From contig NZ_CP087134.1 of NCBI RefSeq assembly GCF_020911925.1, forward strand, positions 868,001 to 932,000: 64,000 nucleotides of DNA, given 5' to 3'. The notes under the pieces were generated by a model that was not told the origin of the DNA, did not search any database, and saw nothing but the letters and a program-made list of their open reading frames with translations. Within the stretch, counting starts at the first letter, position 1, and each line of letters begins with the position of its first letter. The stretch comes from Flavobacterium cupriresistens. Its GTDB lineage: Bacteria > Bacteroidota > Bacteroidia > Flavobacteriales > Flavobacteriaceae. A program made the position numbers and the translations under genes. Positions 9,891 to 17,527 of the stretch are shown here, one piece after another.

Positions 9891-9923
9891 AAACCTAACA
9901 GGTTTTAAAAGCCTGTTAGGTTT
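9891..9923 (-). terminator. Terminator after serS
   Basis: Twelve-base arms 9891-9902 and 9912-9923 pair perfectly around a 9-base A/T-rich loop and begin 19 bases past the serS stop on the reverse strand. Confidence 0.8.
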
Positions 9924-9941
9924 GTATTGTAACTATAAAAG

Positions 9942-11213
9942 TTAATCTATAATGTCAAATCCGCAGTAAGGACGTAATACTTCCGGGATTACGATTCCTT
10001 CCGGAGTTTGGTAGTTTTCTAAAATTCCGGCCAAAACTCTAGGTAACGCCAATGAACTTCCGTTAAGTGTATGTGCCAATTGGTTTTTACCGTCTTTGTC
10101 TTTGAAACGTAATTTCAAGCGATTGGCCTGAAAAGTTTCGAAGTTAGATACTGAACTGATTTCTAACCAACGATCTTGTGCCGTAGAAAACACCTCAAAA
10201 TCATACGTCAACGCTGAAGTAAAACCCATATCGCCACCACAAAGACGTAAAACTCTGTAGGGTAATTTCAATTCCTGCAAAATATTTTTTACATGCTCCA
10301 CCATTCCGTCAAGCGCTTTATATGAATTGTCCGGATGCTCGATTCGAACGATTTCTACTTTATCAAATTGGTGCAAACGGTTTAACCCACGAACATGTGC
10401 TCCGTAAGAACCTGCTTCACGACGGAAACATGGTGTGTATGCCGTATGTAAAACCGGTAATTCACTTTCGCTTAAAAGAACATCGCGGAACAAATTGGTC
10501 ACGGGAACCTCAGCTGTTGGAATCAAATACAAATCATCAATCGTTGAGTGATACATTTGTCCTTCTTTGTCCGGCAATTGTCCTGTTCCGTATCCTGAAG
10601 CTTCGTTTACCAAATGAGGTACCTGAACTTCATTGTATCCTGCGGCTGTATTTTTATCTAAAAAGTAGTTGATTAAAGCACGTTGCAAACGAGCTCCTTT
10701 TCCTTTGTAAACCGGAAATCCGGCACCTGTAATTTTTACACCCAATTCGAAATCGATGATATCGTACTTTTTCACTAGATCCCAGTGAGGCTGAGCACCT
10801 TCGTGCAAAACCGGAATTTCTCCTTCTTCAAAAACATTCAGATTGTCGTCCGGTGTTTTTCCTTCCGGGACAATATCTGCGGGAAGATTAGGTAACGTGT
10901 ATAATTTGTTCGTTAATTCGACCGCCAAAGCTTCTGCTTTTTCGGCTAATTCTTTACTTTTTTCTTTTAAGGAAACTGTTTTTTCTTTTAAGATTGCGGC
11001 TTTCGATTTCTCTCCCGCTTTCATCAGTTCACCGATATCTTTGGACAATTTATTAGATTCAGATAAAACATTGTCTAATTCTGCCTGCGCAGCACGACGG
11101 TTTTCATCTAATTGCACCACTTCTTCAACAACGCTTTTAGCATCGATATTTCGTTTTGCTAAAGCCTTGATTACTTTCTCCTGATTTTCTCTAATAAATG
11201 CGATTTGTAACAT
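9942..11213 (-). CDS. serS: Seryl-tRNA synthetase
   Basis: A 423-residue class II aminoacyl-tRNA synthetase charging tRNA-Ser. An N-terminal coiled-coil arm (about 1-105, rich in Glu/Lys/Ala) grips the tRNA. The catalytic core has motif 2 as CFRREAGSYG followed by HVRGLNRLHQFDKVE, and motif 3 as SSLALPRVLAGILEN. The length matches bacterial SerRS. It starts at the ATG that gives MLQIAFIRENQEKVIKALAK, the typical opening. A -7-like box lies upstream and a hairpin downstream. Confidence 0.97.
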   Translation of the reverse strand: MLQIAFIRENQEKVIKALAKRNIDAKSVVEEVVQLDENRRAAQAELDNVLSESNKLSKDIGELMKAGEKSKAAILKEKTVSLKEKSKELAEKAEALAVELTNKLYTLPNLPADIVPEGKTPDDNLNVFEEGEIPVLHEGAQPHWDLVKKYDIIDFELGVKITGAGFPVYKGKGARLQRALINYFLDKNTAAGYNEVQVPHLVNEASGYGTGQLPDKEGQMYHSTIDDLYLIPTAEVPVTNLFRDVLLSESELPVLHTAYTPCFRREAGSYGAHVRGLNRLHQFDKVEIVRIEHPDNSYKALDGMVEHVKNILQELKLPYRVLRLCGGDMGFTSALTYDFEVFSTAQDRWLEISSVSNFETFQANRLKLRFKDKDGKNQLAHTLNGSSLALPRVLAGILENYQTPEGIVIPEVLRPYCGFDIID

Positions 11214-11254
11214 AGCTTGATTTTTGTAACTATTTTATTTTTATATAAAGGAAG

Positions 11255-11262
11255 CAAATTTA
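11255..11262 (-). promoter_or_regulatory. Putative -7 box (TAAATTTG) for serS
   Basis: Read on the reverse strand, TAAATTTG matches TAnnTTTG and lies about 42 bases before the serS ATG. The nearest upstream TTTG (11288-11291) is 25 bases away, slightly long for a -33 box, so the call is tentative. Confidence 0.4.
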
Positions 11263-11289
11263 AGGAAATGTTTGTTAAGATTAAGGACA

Positions 11290-11871
11290 AAGTTGTGTGT
11301 AAAAGAGAATTTCACGGAGTTTCGTAAAACTAATGTGGAGATTTACCAAAATTCAGGTTAATTCCACGGAGTTGCGCGAAGCTGACACAGAGATTTGCTA
11401 AGATTTATATAGGACTCCGTTAGCCACAATTCTCCAAAAAAAGAATTCCACAGAGTTGCACAGAGTTAACACAGAGATTCGCAAAGATTTATATTAAACT
11501 CTGTGTATCTCTGTGTTTTTTTCTTTGCGAATCTCTGTGGAACAAAAAACTAAACTCTCTTAATCTCATGAGCCTAAATAATCTAGAAAGAGAATTTCGC
11601 AGAGTTGCACAGAGTTAACACAGAGATTCGCAAAGATTTGGATTAAACTCTGTGTCTCTTTGTGTTTTTTCTTTGTGAATCTCTGCGGAACAAAAAACTA
11701 AACTCTCTTAATACTAAAAAGTTGCACGAAGTTGACGCAGAGACTCGCAAAGATTTGGATTAAACTCTGTGTGTCTTTGTGTTTTTTCTTTGCGAATCTC
11801 TGCGAAACAAAAAAATTAAACTCTATGTCTCTCTGTACTTTTTCTTTGCGAATCTCTGCGGAACAAAAAAA
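11290..11871. repeat. Degenerate hairpin repeats (cacagagattcgcaaag family) containing copies of a gene's 3' end
   Basis: This 580-base gap holds about four related units. Each has the phrase CACAGAGATTCGCAAAG followed some 40-60 bases later by its near-inverse CTTTGCGAATCTCTG, so each can fold into a long hairpin. The flank of the units (11529-11574 and, less well, 11683-11712) repeats the sequence that forms the end of the neighbouring gene (11850-11894), including that gene's last codons. I see no coding potential. Confidence 0.8.
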
Positions 11872-12411
11872 CTAAGCTCTCTTAATCTCATGCCCCACAA
11901 ATTCCTCTAAAACCGCAAACATTTCATCTACCGAAAGCACTTCTGTATCGGGATGTGATTTTAGAAATTCTGCATTAAGGGTAACCAGATTTTCTTCTAA
12001 TTCGAAAAAGGTATCATTGTTTAATAAATCTCTTGTTGGATTTACACCTTCCAGTTTTCCTTTTAAAAACTTACCAATTTTGACACTGCTTAATAATCGA
12101 ACTCTTTTAGCCTGTGTTTGAAATAATTCTAAATGCTTTTCAGCACCAATTAAAGCGAGCCCTTCTTCGATCAATTCATTCAATTCTTTGTTCCAACCGG
12201 AGTTGTAAACGAATTGTGCAAAATTGCCTTCGGTATATTGTGATGTATAATAATCTAAATAATAACTCATCAGCGCATCTTCGTGAATCAAATCGTCGTC
12301 GATTTTTTCCTCGCGCATCAGATTAATTACCGATATATTTGAGTTGATAATGTCCTGAGGGCTTGCACTGTTTGCTGCGGTTTCTGATATAATGATTCTG
12401 CCGAATTCCAT
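11872..12411 (-). CDS. DMP19/DUF4375-like protein
   Basis: A 179-residue soluble, acidic, helical protein. The central stretch with ALMSYYLDYYTSQYTEGNF, then QFVYNSG, and LIEEGLALIGAEKHLELF resembles the DMP19/DUF4375 domain, in which an N-G-G/F-xQF-xxN block is typical. Some DMP19 proteins are DNA mimics, but nothing here proves that activity. Its last codons (GHEIKRA and stop) are duplicated in the adjacent repeat array, which shows that the array grew from this junction. It is a single gene on the reverse strand. Confidence 0.6.
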   Translation of the reverse strand: MEFGRIIISETAANSASPQDIINSNISVINLMREEKIDDDLIHEDALMSYYLDYYTSQYTEGNFAQFVYNSGWNKELNELIEEGLALIGAEKHLELFQTQAKRVRLLSSVKIGKFLKGKLEGVNPTRDLLNNDTFFELEENLVTLNAEFLKSHPDTEVLSVDEMFAVLEEFVGHEIKRA

Positions 12412-12482
12412 TTTGAGTTTTGTTTTAATGAGTTTGATGCAAATTTCGGGTAAAATAATGGAGAAACTGAAATTACGATTAA

Positions 12483-12522
12483 AAAAAAACAGCAGTAAAC
12501 TTTTGCTTACTGCTGCTTTTTA
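12483..12522 (-). terminator. Terminator downstream of the lipoprotein gene
   Basis: Arms at 12490-12498 and 12507-12515 pair perfectly around an 8-base loop, with an A run on one side and a T run on the other. It follows the 12538-13035 gene on the reverse strand. Confidence 0.75.
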
Positions 12523-12537
12523 TGACAATTTTTATTT

Positions 12538-13035
12538 TTAAAACCTTAGTGCTTTCACGCTAAAGCTACCTTCTGTAACTTCAACCGCTGCTCCGTTTTT
12601 AGTTGCAGAAAAATTAAATGTTCCTTCAATTCTTTCGCTATTTACAAGCGTAATATTCATTGTCCCTGATGTTGCATTTACATTACTAAATTCTGGCATA
12701 AAGGCAAAATCTACCTGATAAGTTGTTTCAAGCTTTGACAAATCAAGAACAATCGGGTGACTACCTTTTGTTACAATCAAAGGCATCCATAAACCAATAC
12801 TTTTGTAGGTATTGTCTATTCCTTGACTTCCCTTTATAAGCAAATTTAATGAACTCGATACTCCAGGTTCAAAAGAATAAGAAGTTCCTTTGTATTTGAA
12901 TTTGATAAATTCTCCTTTTGTTTGGATTTCATCCGGATTCTCTTTTGGAGCGTCATCACTACTACAAGAAGACGATAGAACAAACGCAAAAACAGCGATA
13001 GCAAAAAACACAATTTTCTTTAGATTTTTCATCAT
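12538..13035 (-). CDS. Putative lipoprotein of unknown function
   Basis: A 165-residue protein with a lipoprotein signal. Basic MMKNLKK is followed by a hydrophobic stretch and SSSCSSDDAP, where the Cys would be lipidated. The acidic residues after it fit a Bacteroidota surface-export style signal. The rest is beta-rich (KFKYKGTSYSFEPGVS, SGTMNITLVNSERIEGTFNFSATKNG), which resembles small surface beta-sandwich lipoproteins. Either of the two adjacent ATGs (13035 or 13032) could be used. No family was recognised. Confidence 0.7.
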   Translation of the reverse strand: MMKNLKKIVFFAIAVFAFVLSSSCSSDDAPKENPDEIQTKGEFIKFKYKGTSYSFEPGVSSSLNLLIKGSQGIDNTYKSIGLWMPLIVTKGSHPIVLDLSKLETTYQVDFAFMPEFSNVNATSGTMNITLVNSERIEGTFNFSATKNGAAVEVTEGSFSVKALRF

Positions 13036-13439
13036 AAATGGCTTTATTTATTTTTTTTTAAGATCGCAAATATATAGATATTTCCTACTCTTAAAGCCAC
13101 TACGAGATAAAAATAAAAGCTAAAATCCTTAATACTCTGTCAATAGTTCTTTTAGCCCTTTGGTTTTCAAAATCTTGCCCTTTATAACAAGCAGAAGCCT
13201 TAGCTTACTCAATCTATACTACTTATTACTTCGTCGAATTTCAGGAGTGATTTCTCGACTTCGCTCGAAATGACACTTTTACAAACCTCTTATTTTTTGT
13301 TATGAAGTTTGAAAACCAAAAAGTAAACAAAGTACTACTTAACTTTACCTTATTTACACTATTTTTATGGGCAATAAGAACAATTGCTAACTTGTAGCAT
13401 TTTATAAAATCAAGAAAAATCTATTTAAAAAGAAAATCA
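13036..13439. other. Non-coding gap with a degenerate palindrome relic
   Basis: This 404-base A/T-rich stretch has no plausible gene. Around 13222-13274 it contains fragments of the cgaagg/gaaatgaca-type palindrome that is intact at 20250-20349. An inverted phrase (ggttttcaaa near 13161, tttgaaaacc near 13309) brackets it. The promoter of the PhzF gene should lie near its right end, but I see no clear consensus. Confidence 0.5.
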
Positions 13440-14342
13440 ATGAGAGCAAAGATCGCTTTAGAATATTATGTTTTAGATGTATTCTCTAATACAAGTTATA
13501 AAGGCAATCCATTGTCTGTTGTTTTTACCGATGGTAATTTAGAATTAGAAGTCTATCAAAATATTGCGAAAGAATTTGGCTATTCTGAAACTTCATTTGT
13601 TTATTATTCTGCAGAACAAAAAGCGCTCAATGTACGTTCGTTTACGCCGATTGGTTTTGAAATTGATGGTGCCGGACACAATCTGCTTGGTGCGGTTTGT
13701 GGTGCATTATTAAAAAAAATCCCCATATTTGAAGAACAAGAAGAGCACAATCGTTTTGTGATTATGAAAAATGCTCCGATACCTATAACGGTAAAATTTG
13801 ATCCCGAAACACACTACCCTATTGTGCAGATGCACCAAAAATCTGCCGTTATTAAACAACAGATACCGACTTATAAAATTGCCATTGCGCTTGGTTTAAA
13901 AATAAAAGATTTAGAAATCGACATGTTAGTTCCGACCGTTGTTGAGACAGAGGTTGCACATACAATGGTTCCGTTGAGAAATAGTAAATTACTTAATGAG
14001 TGTACTCCAGACAGTAAACTTTTAATAGAAATCTCAAAAGAATATCAATTTGAAGGATTCTACTGTTTCTCCATTTCTGATCCATCTGAGGATCATATTG
14101 TTGAAGCACGGTTTTTTAATCCTATTATCGGAATTGAAGAAGATCCCGCTACAGGTACTGCGGCTGGGCCTTTAATTGGTTTTTTAACAAAAAACAGATA
14201 CGCAGCACCTAATAAAGAATATAAAATCCTGCAAGGTGTCAAACTAAACCAGGCTTCGGTGATTGAGGTTATGGAACGTAAAAATGATATTTTGGTTGGA
14301 GGTTCTTCTGTTATTACAATGCGGGGTGAACTGTACATCTAA
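13440..14342 (+). CDS. PhzF family isomerase
   Basis: A 300-residue protein with the diaminopimelate-epimerase-like PhzF fold. Diagnostic parts are VLDVFSNTSYKGNPLSVV at the start, the catalytic-type Glu in FGYSETSFVYY (about 50), the central DGAGHNLLGA (variant of the usual CGHAT motif) and GIEEDPATGTAAGPL near 231-245. PhzF itself isomerises a phenazine precursor. Isolated homologues like this one have unknown substrates, and no phenazine genes are nearby. It converges with the patatin gene and shares a terminator with it. Confidence 0.9.
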   Translation: MRAKIALEYYVLDVFSNTSYKGNPLSVVFTDGNLELEVYQNIAKEFGYSETSFVYYSAEQKALNVRSFTPIGFEIDGAGHNLLGAVCGALLKKIPIFEEQEEHNRFVIMKNAPIPITVKFDPETHYPIVQMHQKSAVIKQQIPTYKIAIALGLKIKDLEIDMLVPTVVETEVAHTMVPLRNSKLLNECTPDSKLLIEISKEYQFEGFYCFSISDPSEDHIVEARFFNPIIGIEEDPATGTAAGPLIGFLTKNRYAAPNKEYKILQGVKLNQASVIEVMERKNDILVGGSSVITMRGELYI

Positions 14343-14357
14343 CTACTTATTTCTACT

Positions 14358-14384
14358 AAAAAGTCGCATTATTATGCGGCTTTT
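14358..14384. terminator. Bidirectional terminator between convergent genes
   Basis: Arms 14358-14369 and 14374-14384 pair around a TATT-type loop with A and T runs at the ends, 16 bases after the PhzF stop and just past the stop of the opposing lipase gene. Confidence 0.8.
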
Positions 14385-14392
14385 AGTCCTTT

Positions 14393-15949
14393 CTAAAATC
14401 CTTTATGCTCCACCAGTAATTCCTTTAATTCGTTAGTTTTTATAAAAACCGCAAAACGTCCGGCCAATAACAACATCTCTTTTTCTTCATTTTTTGTCTT
14501 CAACTTTGTTTCCACATGGGAGGCATATTCATATAACATTAAAACTTCACTCGCTCCAAAATCTTTAAACATATCTTTTCCTAGACTGGATAGAATTACT
14601 TCGCCATTTTTGTCTTTTGCAAAACGATCAGTCCCAAACTTTGCAACTAATTGCGTTTTAAAATCCGTTTGTAGTTTCAACCAGTTACTGGCTGTGTCAT
14701 CCGTGTTTTTTAGTTCTATGACCAAATCTTCATAGTCCTGATCTTTCTTCAAATTTGATAAATAATCCCGTAATGTTGTAAAACCAATCACCTGGTAATT
14801 GCTAATTGGTATTTTATACTTCTCCAGCACATTTTCAACATCATTTTCAAAAGTGATGTATCGCGTCTGAACGGTATATAAGGAAGCGGTCTCTAACAAG
14901 GAAATCAATCTGATTTTTACATCATTTATAAAGGGCTCTTTCTTTCCCTGTCCCAAACAATCTATAAAAAGGGCTTTTTTGTTCTTATCTTCTACTTTGA
15001 CATCGTCATGAAGTAATTCTATTAGGGTTTGATATCCCATGTTATCGGAAGCCCCGCCATCGATCACACATAGTATTTTGTCCTGACCTTTGATCCCGAA
15101 TTTTGTTTTGGGAAGCACGCCCGGGAAGGCAGAACTTGCTGTAATGGCATACGTCAATGGAAAATCATAACCATCGTTGATGTTATTTTCATTAAGTGAA
15201 ATCGTTGCTTTATTGGGAGCCAGTGAAGAATTTATTTTTAAACCTCGAATAATATGCGGCATAAAAGGAAAACGCTCCCCATTATTATAAGCCGTTCCGT
15301 TGGCAACCAGCATTGGCAACTCGGGATTCTGCTTGCTTTCTTTTGGAATAAAAAAATCAGACAAAAGCATTTGAGTTTTAAATTTCTCCGGGTTTTCGGG
15401 ATTAGAACTGTCAAACTGCAACACCTCCAAATCTAAACGCTGTGACATGGATACTTTTTCCCCTTTTTCGTTTCTGCTATTATTGAGAAGCGAGAAAACA
15501 TTGGCCGATTTATTTATATCTGATTTGTAAGCGTCTGCTTTAGAAAAATAGAACTCATTAAAACTACAGTTGTCATGATGCAATTTATTTTTCAATATGG
15601 TTAAATAATATCCGGCTGAATAACAGCCTCCTGAAACGGTTGAAAAATAATCTATTTCACTTAAAAAGTTACGCTGTGAATTGCTTTCTTCTATTTCCTC
15701 CAGCCCCAAAAGCACCCCCATACTAAAAAACTGTGCTCTGGACCCACCTCCTGAAATTCCAACCCCTAAAGCAATCTTGGGATTTTGAAATCTGCTGTCA
15801 CGATCCTGAACCGATTTGTATTCCTTTAAAGCTACCGAGGGAATTGAATTGTAGTTGATTTCTGAAAAAAGATTTATCTTGTTTTGAGCTATTCCTTTGT
15901 TTAGAAAAACAAGAATAAAAAATAATATTTTAACTCTTTTTTGTACCAT
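14393..15949 (-). CDS. Patatin-like phospholipase family protein
   Basis: A 518-residue protein with an N-terminal hydrophobic signal (FFILVFLNKGIAQ). The patatin catalytic elements are present: oxyanion loop GISGGGSRAQFFSMG (about 64-78), nucleophile elbow STVSGGC with Ser near 106 (a T-x-S-x-G variant of the usual G-x-S-x-G), and the Asp motif IDGGASDNMGY near 294-304. A Ser-Asp dyad lipid acyl hydrolase on the periplasmic or outer side is therefore likely. The roughly 200-residue C-terminal region is helical and unassigned. The substrate is unknown. Confidence 0.85.
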   Translation of the reverse strand: MVQKRVKILFFILVFLNKGIAQNKINLFSEINYNSIPSVALKEYKSVQDRDSRFQNPKIALGVGISGGGSRAQFFSMGVLLGLEEIEESNSQRNFLSEIDYFSTVSGGCYSAGYYLTILKNKLHHDNCSFNEFYFSKADAYKSDINKSANVFSLLNNSRNEKGEKVSMSQRLDLEVLQFDSSNPENPEKFKTQMLLSDFFIPKESKQNPELPMLVANGTAYNNGERFPFMPHIIRGLKINSSLAPNKATISLNENNINDGYDFPLTYAITASSAFPGVLPKTKFGIKGQDKILCVIDGGASDNMGYQTLIELLHDDVKVEDKNKKALFIDCLGQGKKEPFINDVKIRLISLLETASLYTVQTRYITFENDVENVLEKYKIPISNYQVIGFTTLRDYLSNLKKDQDYEDLVIELKNTDDTASNWLKLQTDFKTQLVAKFGTDRFAKDKNGEVILSSLGKDMFKDFGASEVLMLYEYASHVETKLKTKNEEKEMLLLAGRFAVFIKTNELKELLVEHKGF

Positions 15950-15974
15950 ATCTTATTACAAATAAATTGGTCTA

Positions 15975-16298
15975 CTAGTCCCTATCAAATAATCTGAAAA
16001 TAAACGAAAGTGCGCAAACAATAAATAATGCTACCAAAACAGCATGAAAAACGTTGTTTTGAACTTTTATCACCTTCAAACATAAAACAATATGAACGAT
16101 AATTCGAAGATAATATTCCTTTCCCTGATATAAAAAATAATGTCTTCCTTTTAATGCGGTATCAATCGTGTCGGTACCAAGACAAATCGCCCGAATTACA
16201 AAGAAACAATTATTGTAGGAATAAAAGTAATTTTCATAATCCTTATAATCAGCCAAATCATCCCGACAAAGAATGGCGCATAACAAATAAAAAACCAA
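15975..16298 (-). CDS. Hypothetical membrane protein lacking an ATG start (possible remnant)
   Basis: A 107-codon open frame whose only available start near the N-terminus is TTG; the frame begins at a stop only eight codons upstream. It encodes an N-terminal hydrophobic stretch (VFYLLCAILC), a middle with YKDYENYFYSYNNCFF, and a C-terminal membrane helix with VLVALFIVCALSFIF. Its position, 25 bases after the lipase start on the same strand, fits an upstream operon partner. It may be a genuine small membrane protein or the remains of a longer one. Confidence 0.4.
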   Translation of the reverse strand: MVFYLLCAILCRDDLADYKDYENYFYSYNNCFFVIRAICLGTDTIDTALKGRHYFLYQGKEYYLRIIVHIVLCLKVIKVQNNVFHAVLVALFIVCALSFIFRLFDRD

Positions 16299-16428
16299 TA
16301 CTTTAATTAAACTTATGCTTTACAACCATTAGTAATCAATTTATAATATTATGTAAGCTTTTTATAATCGATTGAAATGCCATGTAAATCAGCAGCTTTT
16401 ATTGCTCTTTCAAAAAACAAAGACATAA

Positions 16429-16456
16429 AAAAAACCGCATCAGTAATGCGGTTTTT
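16429..16456 (-). terminator. Terminator after the CDGSH gene
   Basis: A run of A, then ACCGCAT pairing with ATGCGGT around a 5-base loop, then a T run. It lies 32 bases past the CDGSH stop on the reverse strand. Confidence 0.8.
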
Positions 16457-16487
16457 CTATATTTTAAATAAACTAAAAATCAAATTC

Positions 16488-16715
16488 TTAATTCGTTTTC
16501 ATTGGTGGTAAATCGAATGCAATTGAATCGTGTTCGAAATTATTACGGTGTCCACCGTCGCAAAAAGGTTTGTTTGCTGATAATCCACAACGACAAAGAC
16601 CTAATGCAGCTCTTCCTTGTAATCCGTATACGGTTCCTTCCGGGTCCATTATTTCGAAATCACCTTCTATCTTAATAGATCCGTTTTTATTGATGATTAA
16701 TTTAGTCTTGCTCAT
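16488..16715 (-). CDS. CDGSH-type iron-sulfur protein
   Basis: A 75-residue protein. I chose the ATG at 16715 (MSKTKLIINKNGSIKIEGDF), because the longer frame would add a non-conserved tail. The CDGSH cluster motif is complete: CRCGLSANKPFCDGGH has three Cys and one His in the C-x-C-x(2)-S-x(3)-P-x-C-D-G-x-H order that binds a redox-active 2Fe-2S cluster. Upstream, the segment ending EGTVYGLQGRAALG is typical of bacterial stand-alone members. It probably acts in electron transfer or cluster handling in the cytoplasm; the partner is unknown. Confidence 0.93.
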   Translation of the reverse strand: MSKTKLIINKNGSIKIEGDFEIMDPEGTVYGLQGRAALGLCRCGLSANKPFCDGGHRNNFEHDSIAFDLPPMKTN

Positions 16716-16855
16716 AAAATTGCTTTGTTTTTTCAACAAAGATTGCAAAATATATTGCGAAGGATTTGCAAGAACAGCAGGTTTTTTAGTTCAAAGAGGC
16801 TAGTTTAAATTAAGTCTATTTAAACGAACGTTTTTCAACTTAAAAACAATAGAAT

Positions 16856-17026
16856 TTATTGGTTATTAGCCTCGTCATCTTTCTTTTTCTGATTCATTTT
16901 TGCTACCAGCTCTTTCAATCGCAAGGCTCTTTCTCTTTTTTCTTCCTGAAGTTTAGCCTTTTTCCGATTTAGCAATTTGGTATGTAAAGCCTTGTTTTTG
17001 GTGTTTTTTTCGGGTCCTTTTGCCAT
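16856..17026 (-). CDS. Small Lys/Arg-rich protein
   Basis: A 56-residue, very basic protein (MAKGPEKNTKNKALHTKLLN then RKKAKLQEEKRERALRLKEL) predicted as one long charged helix ending in an acidic DDEANNQ tail. I start at the ATG at 17026, not the open frame ten codons upstream, because MAKG begins the charged region. Composition suggests binding to nucleic acid or the ribosome, but that is inference. It is monocistronic on the reverse strand. Confidence 0.6.
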   Translation of the reverse strand: MAKGPEKNTKNKALHTKLLNRKKAKLQEEKRERALRLKELVAKMNQKKKDDEANNQ

Positions 17027-17056
17027 GATTTCTACTCTTAGTAATTGCGTTTGCAA

Positions 17057-17500
17057 ATATACGGTTTTTGGGGTTTGTGAGTTGGGGAGAAATCGGGGCT
17101 TCGACTTCGCTCAGCCTGACAATTCGACTTCGCTTAGCCTGACTGTTCGGCTTTCCTTAGACTTACAAAACATCTTCTCTGCAAAGGTCTATGTTTTTAC
17201 AACGAATCTCACTGATAGCTAAAATCTCGCAAAGTCGCAGAGACGCAAAGAAAAAGACTCCAAACTTTACCCCCAAACCAAAAAAAAACTTTGCGACTCC
17301 GCGACTTTGCGAGATTAATTCAAAAAACAAAACTTCACCCCCTTTTTTTAAAAGAAACACAAAACCAAAAAAACTTTGCGACTCCGCGACTTTGCGAGAT
17401 TAATTCAAAACGCTTAAAAAAACACCAAACATCTCCTCTCTAAAATTCTGTCTTTTCATACCGAATCTCAGTGACATACTAAAATCTCGATTCTATTGCT
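17057..17500. repeat. Non-coding gap with inverted and direct repeats (aatctcgcaaagtcgc family)
   Basis: This gap before metG contains two direct copies of a cgacttcgct-agcctgac phrase (17101-17145). It also has an inverted pair: 17222-17250 matches the reverse complement of 17287-17316 with about two mismatches, so a long hairpin is possible. The right arm plus flank is repeated at 17371-17410. Open frames through this region are repeat artefacts. Confidence 0.75.
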
Positions 17501-17508
17501 TATTTTTG
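17501..17508 (+). promoter_or_regulatory. Putative -7 box (TATTTTTG) for metG
   Basis: TATTTTTG fits TAnnTTTG and ends 19 bases before the metG ATG, which would leave a very short leader. No good -33 TTTG was found at the expected distance. Confidence 0.35.
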
Positions 17509-17527
17509 CACCCAATAAAATTGAGTT

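Noticed and set aside
11280..11880. A decayed gene in the gap between serS and the DMP19-like gene
   Set aside because: The sequence is explained by hairpin units and has stops in every frame at short distance.
17163..17403. Open frames over the repeats before metG
   Set aside because: They consist of the two repeat arms translated in both directions, with no recognisable protein.
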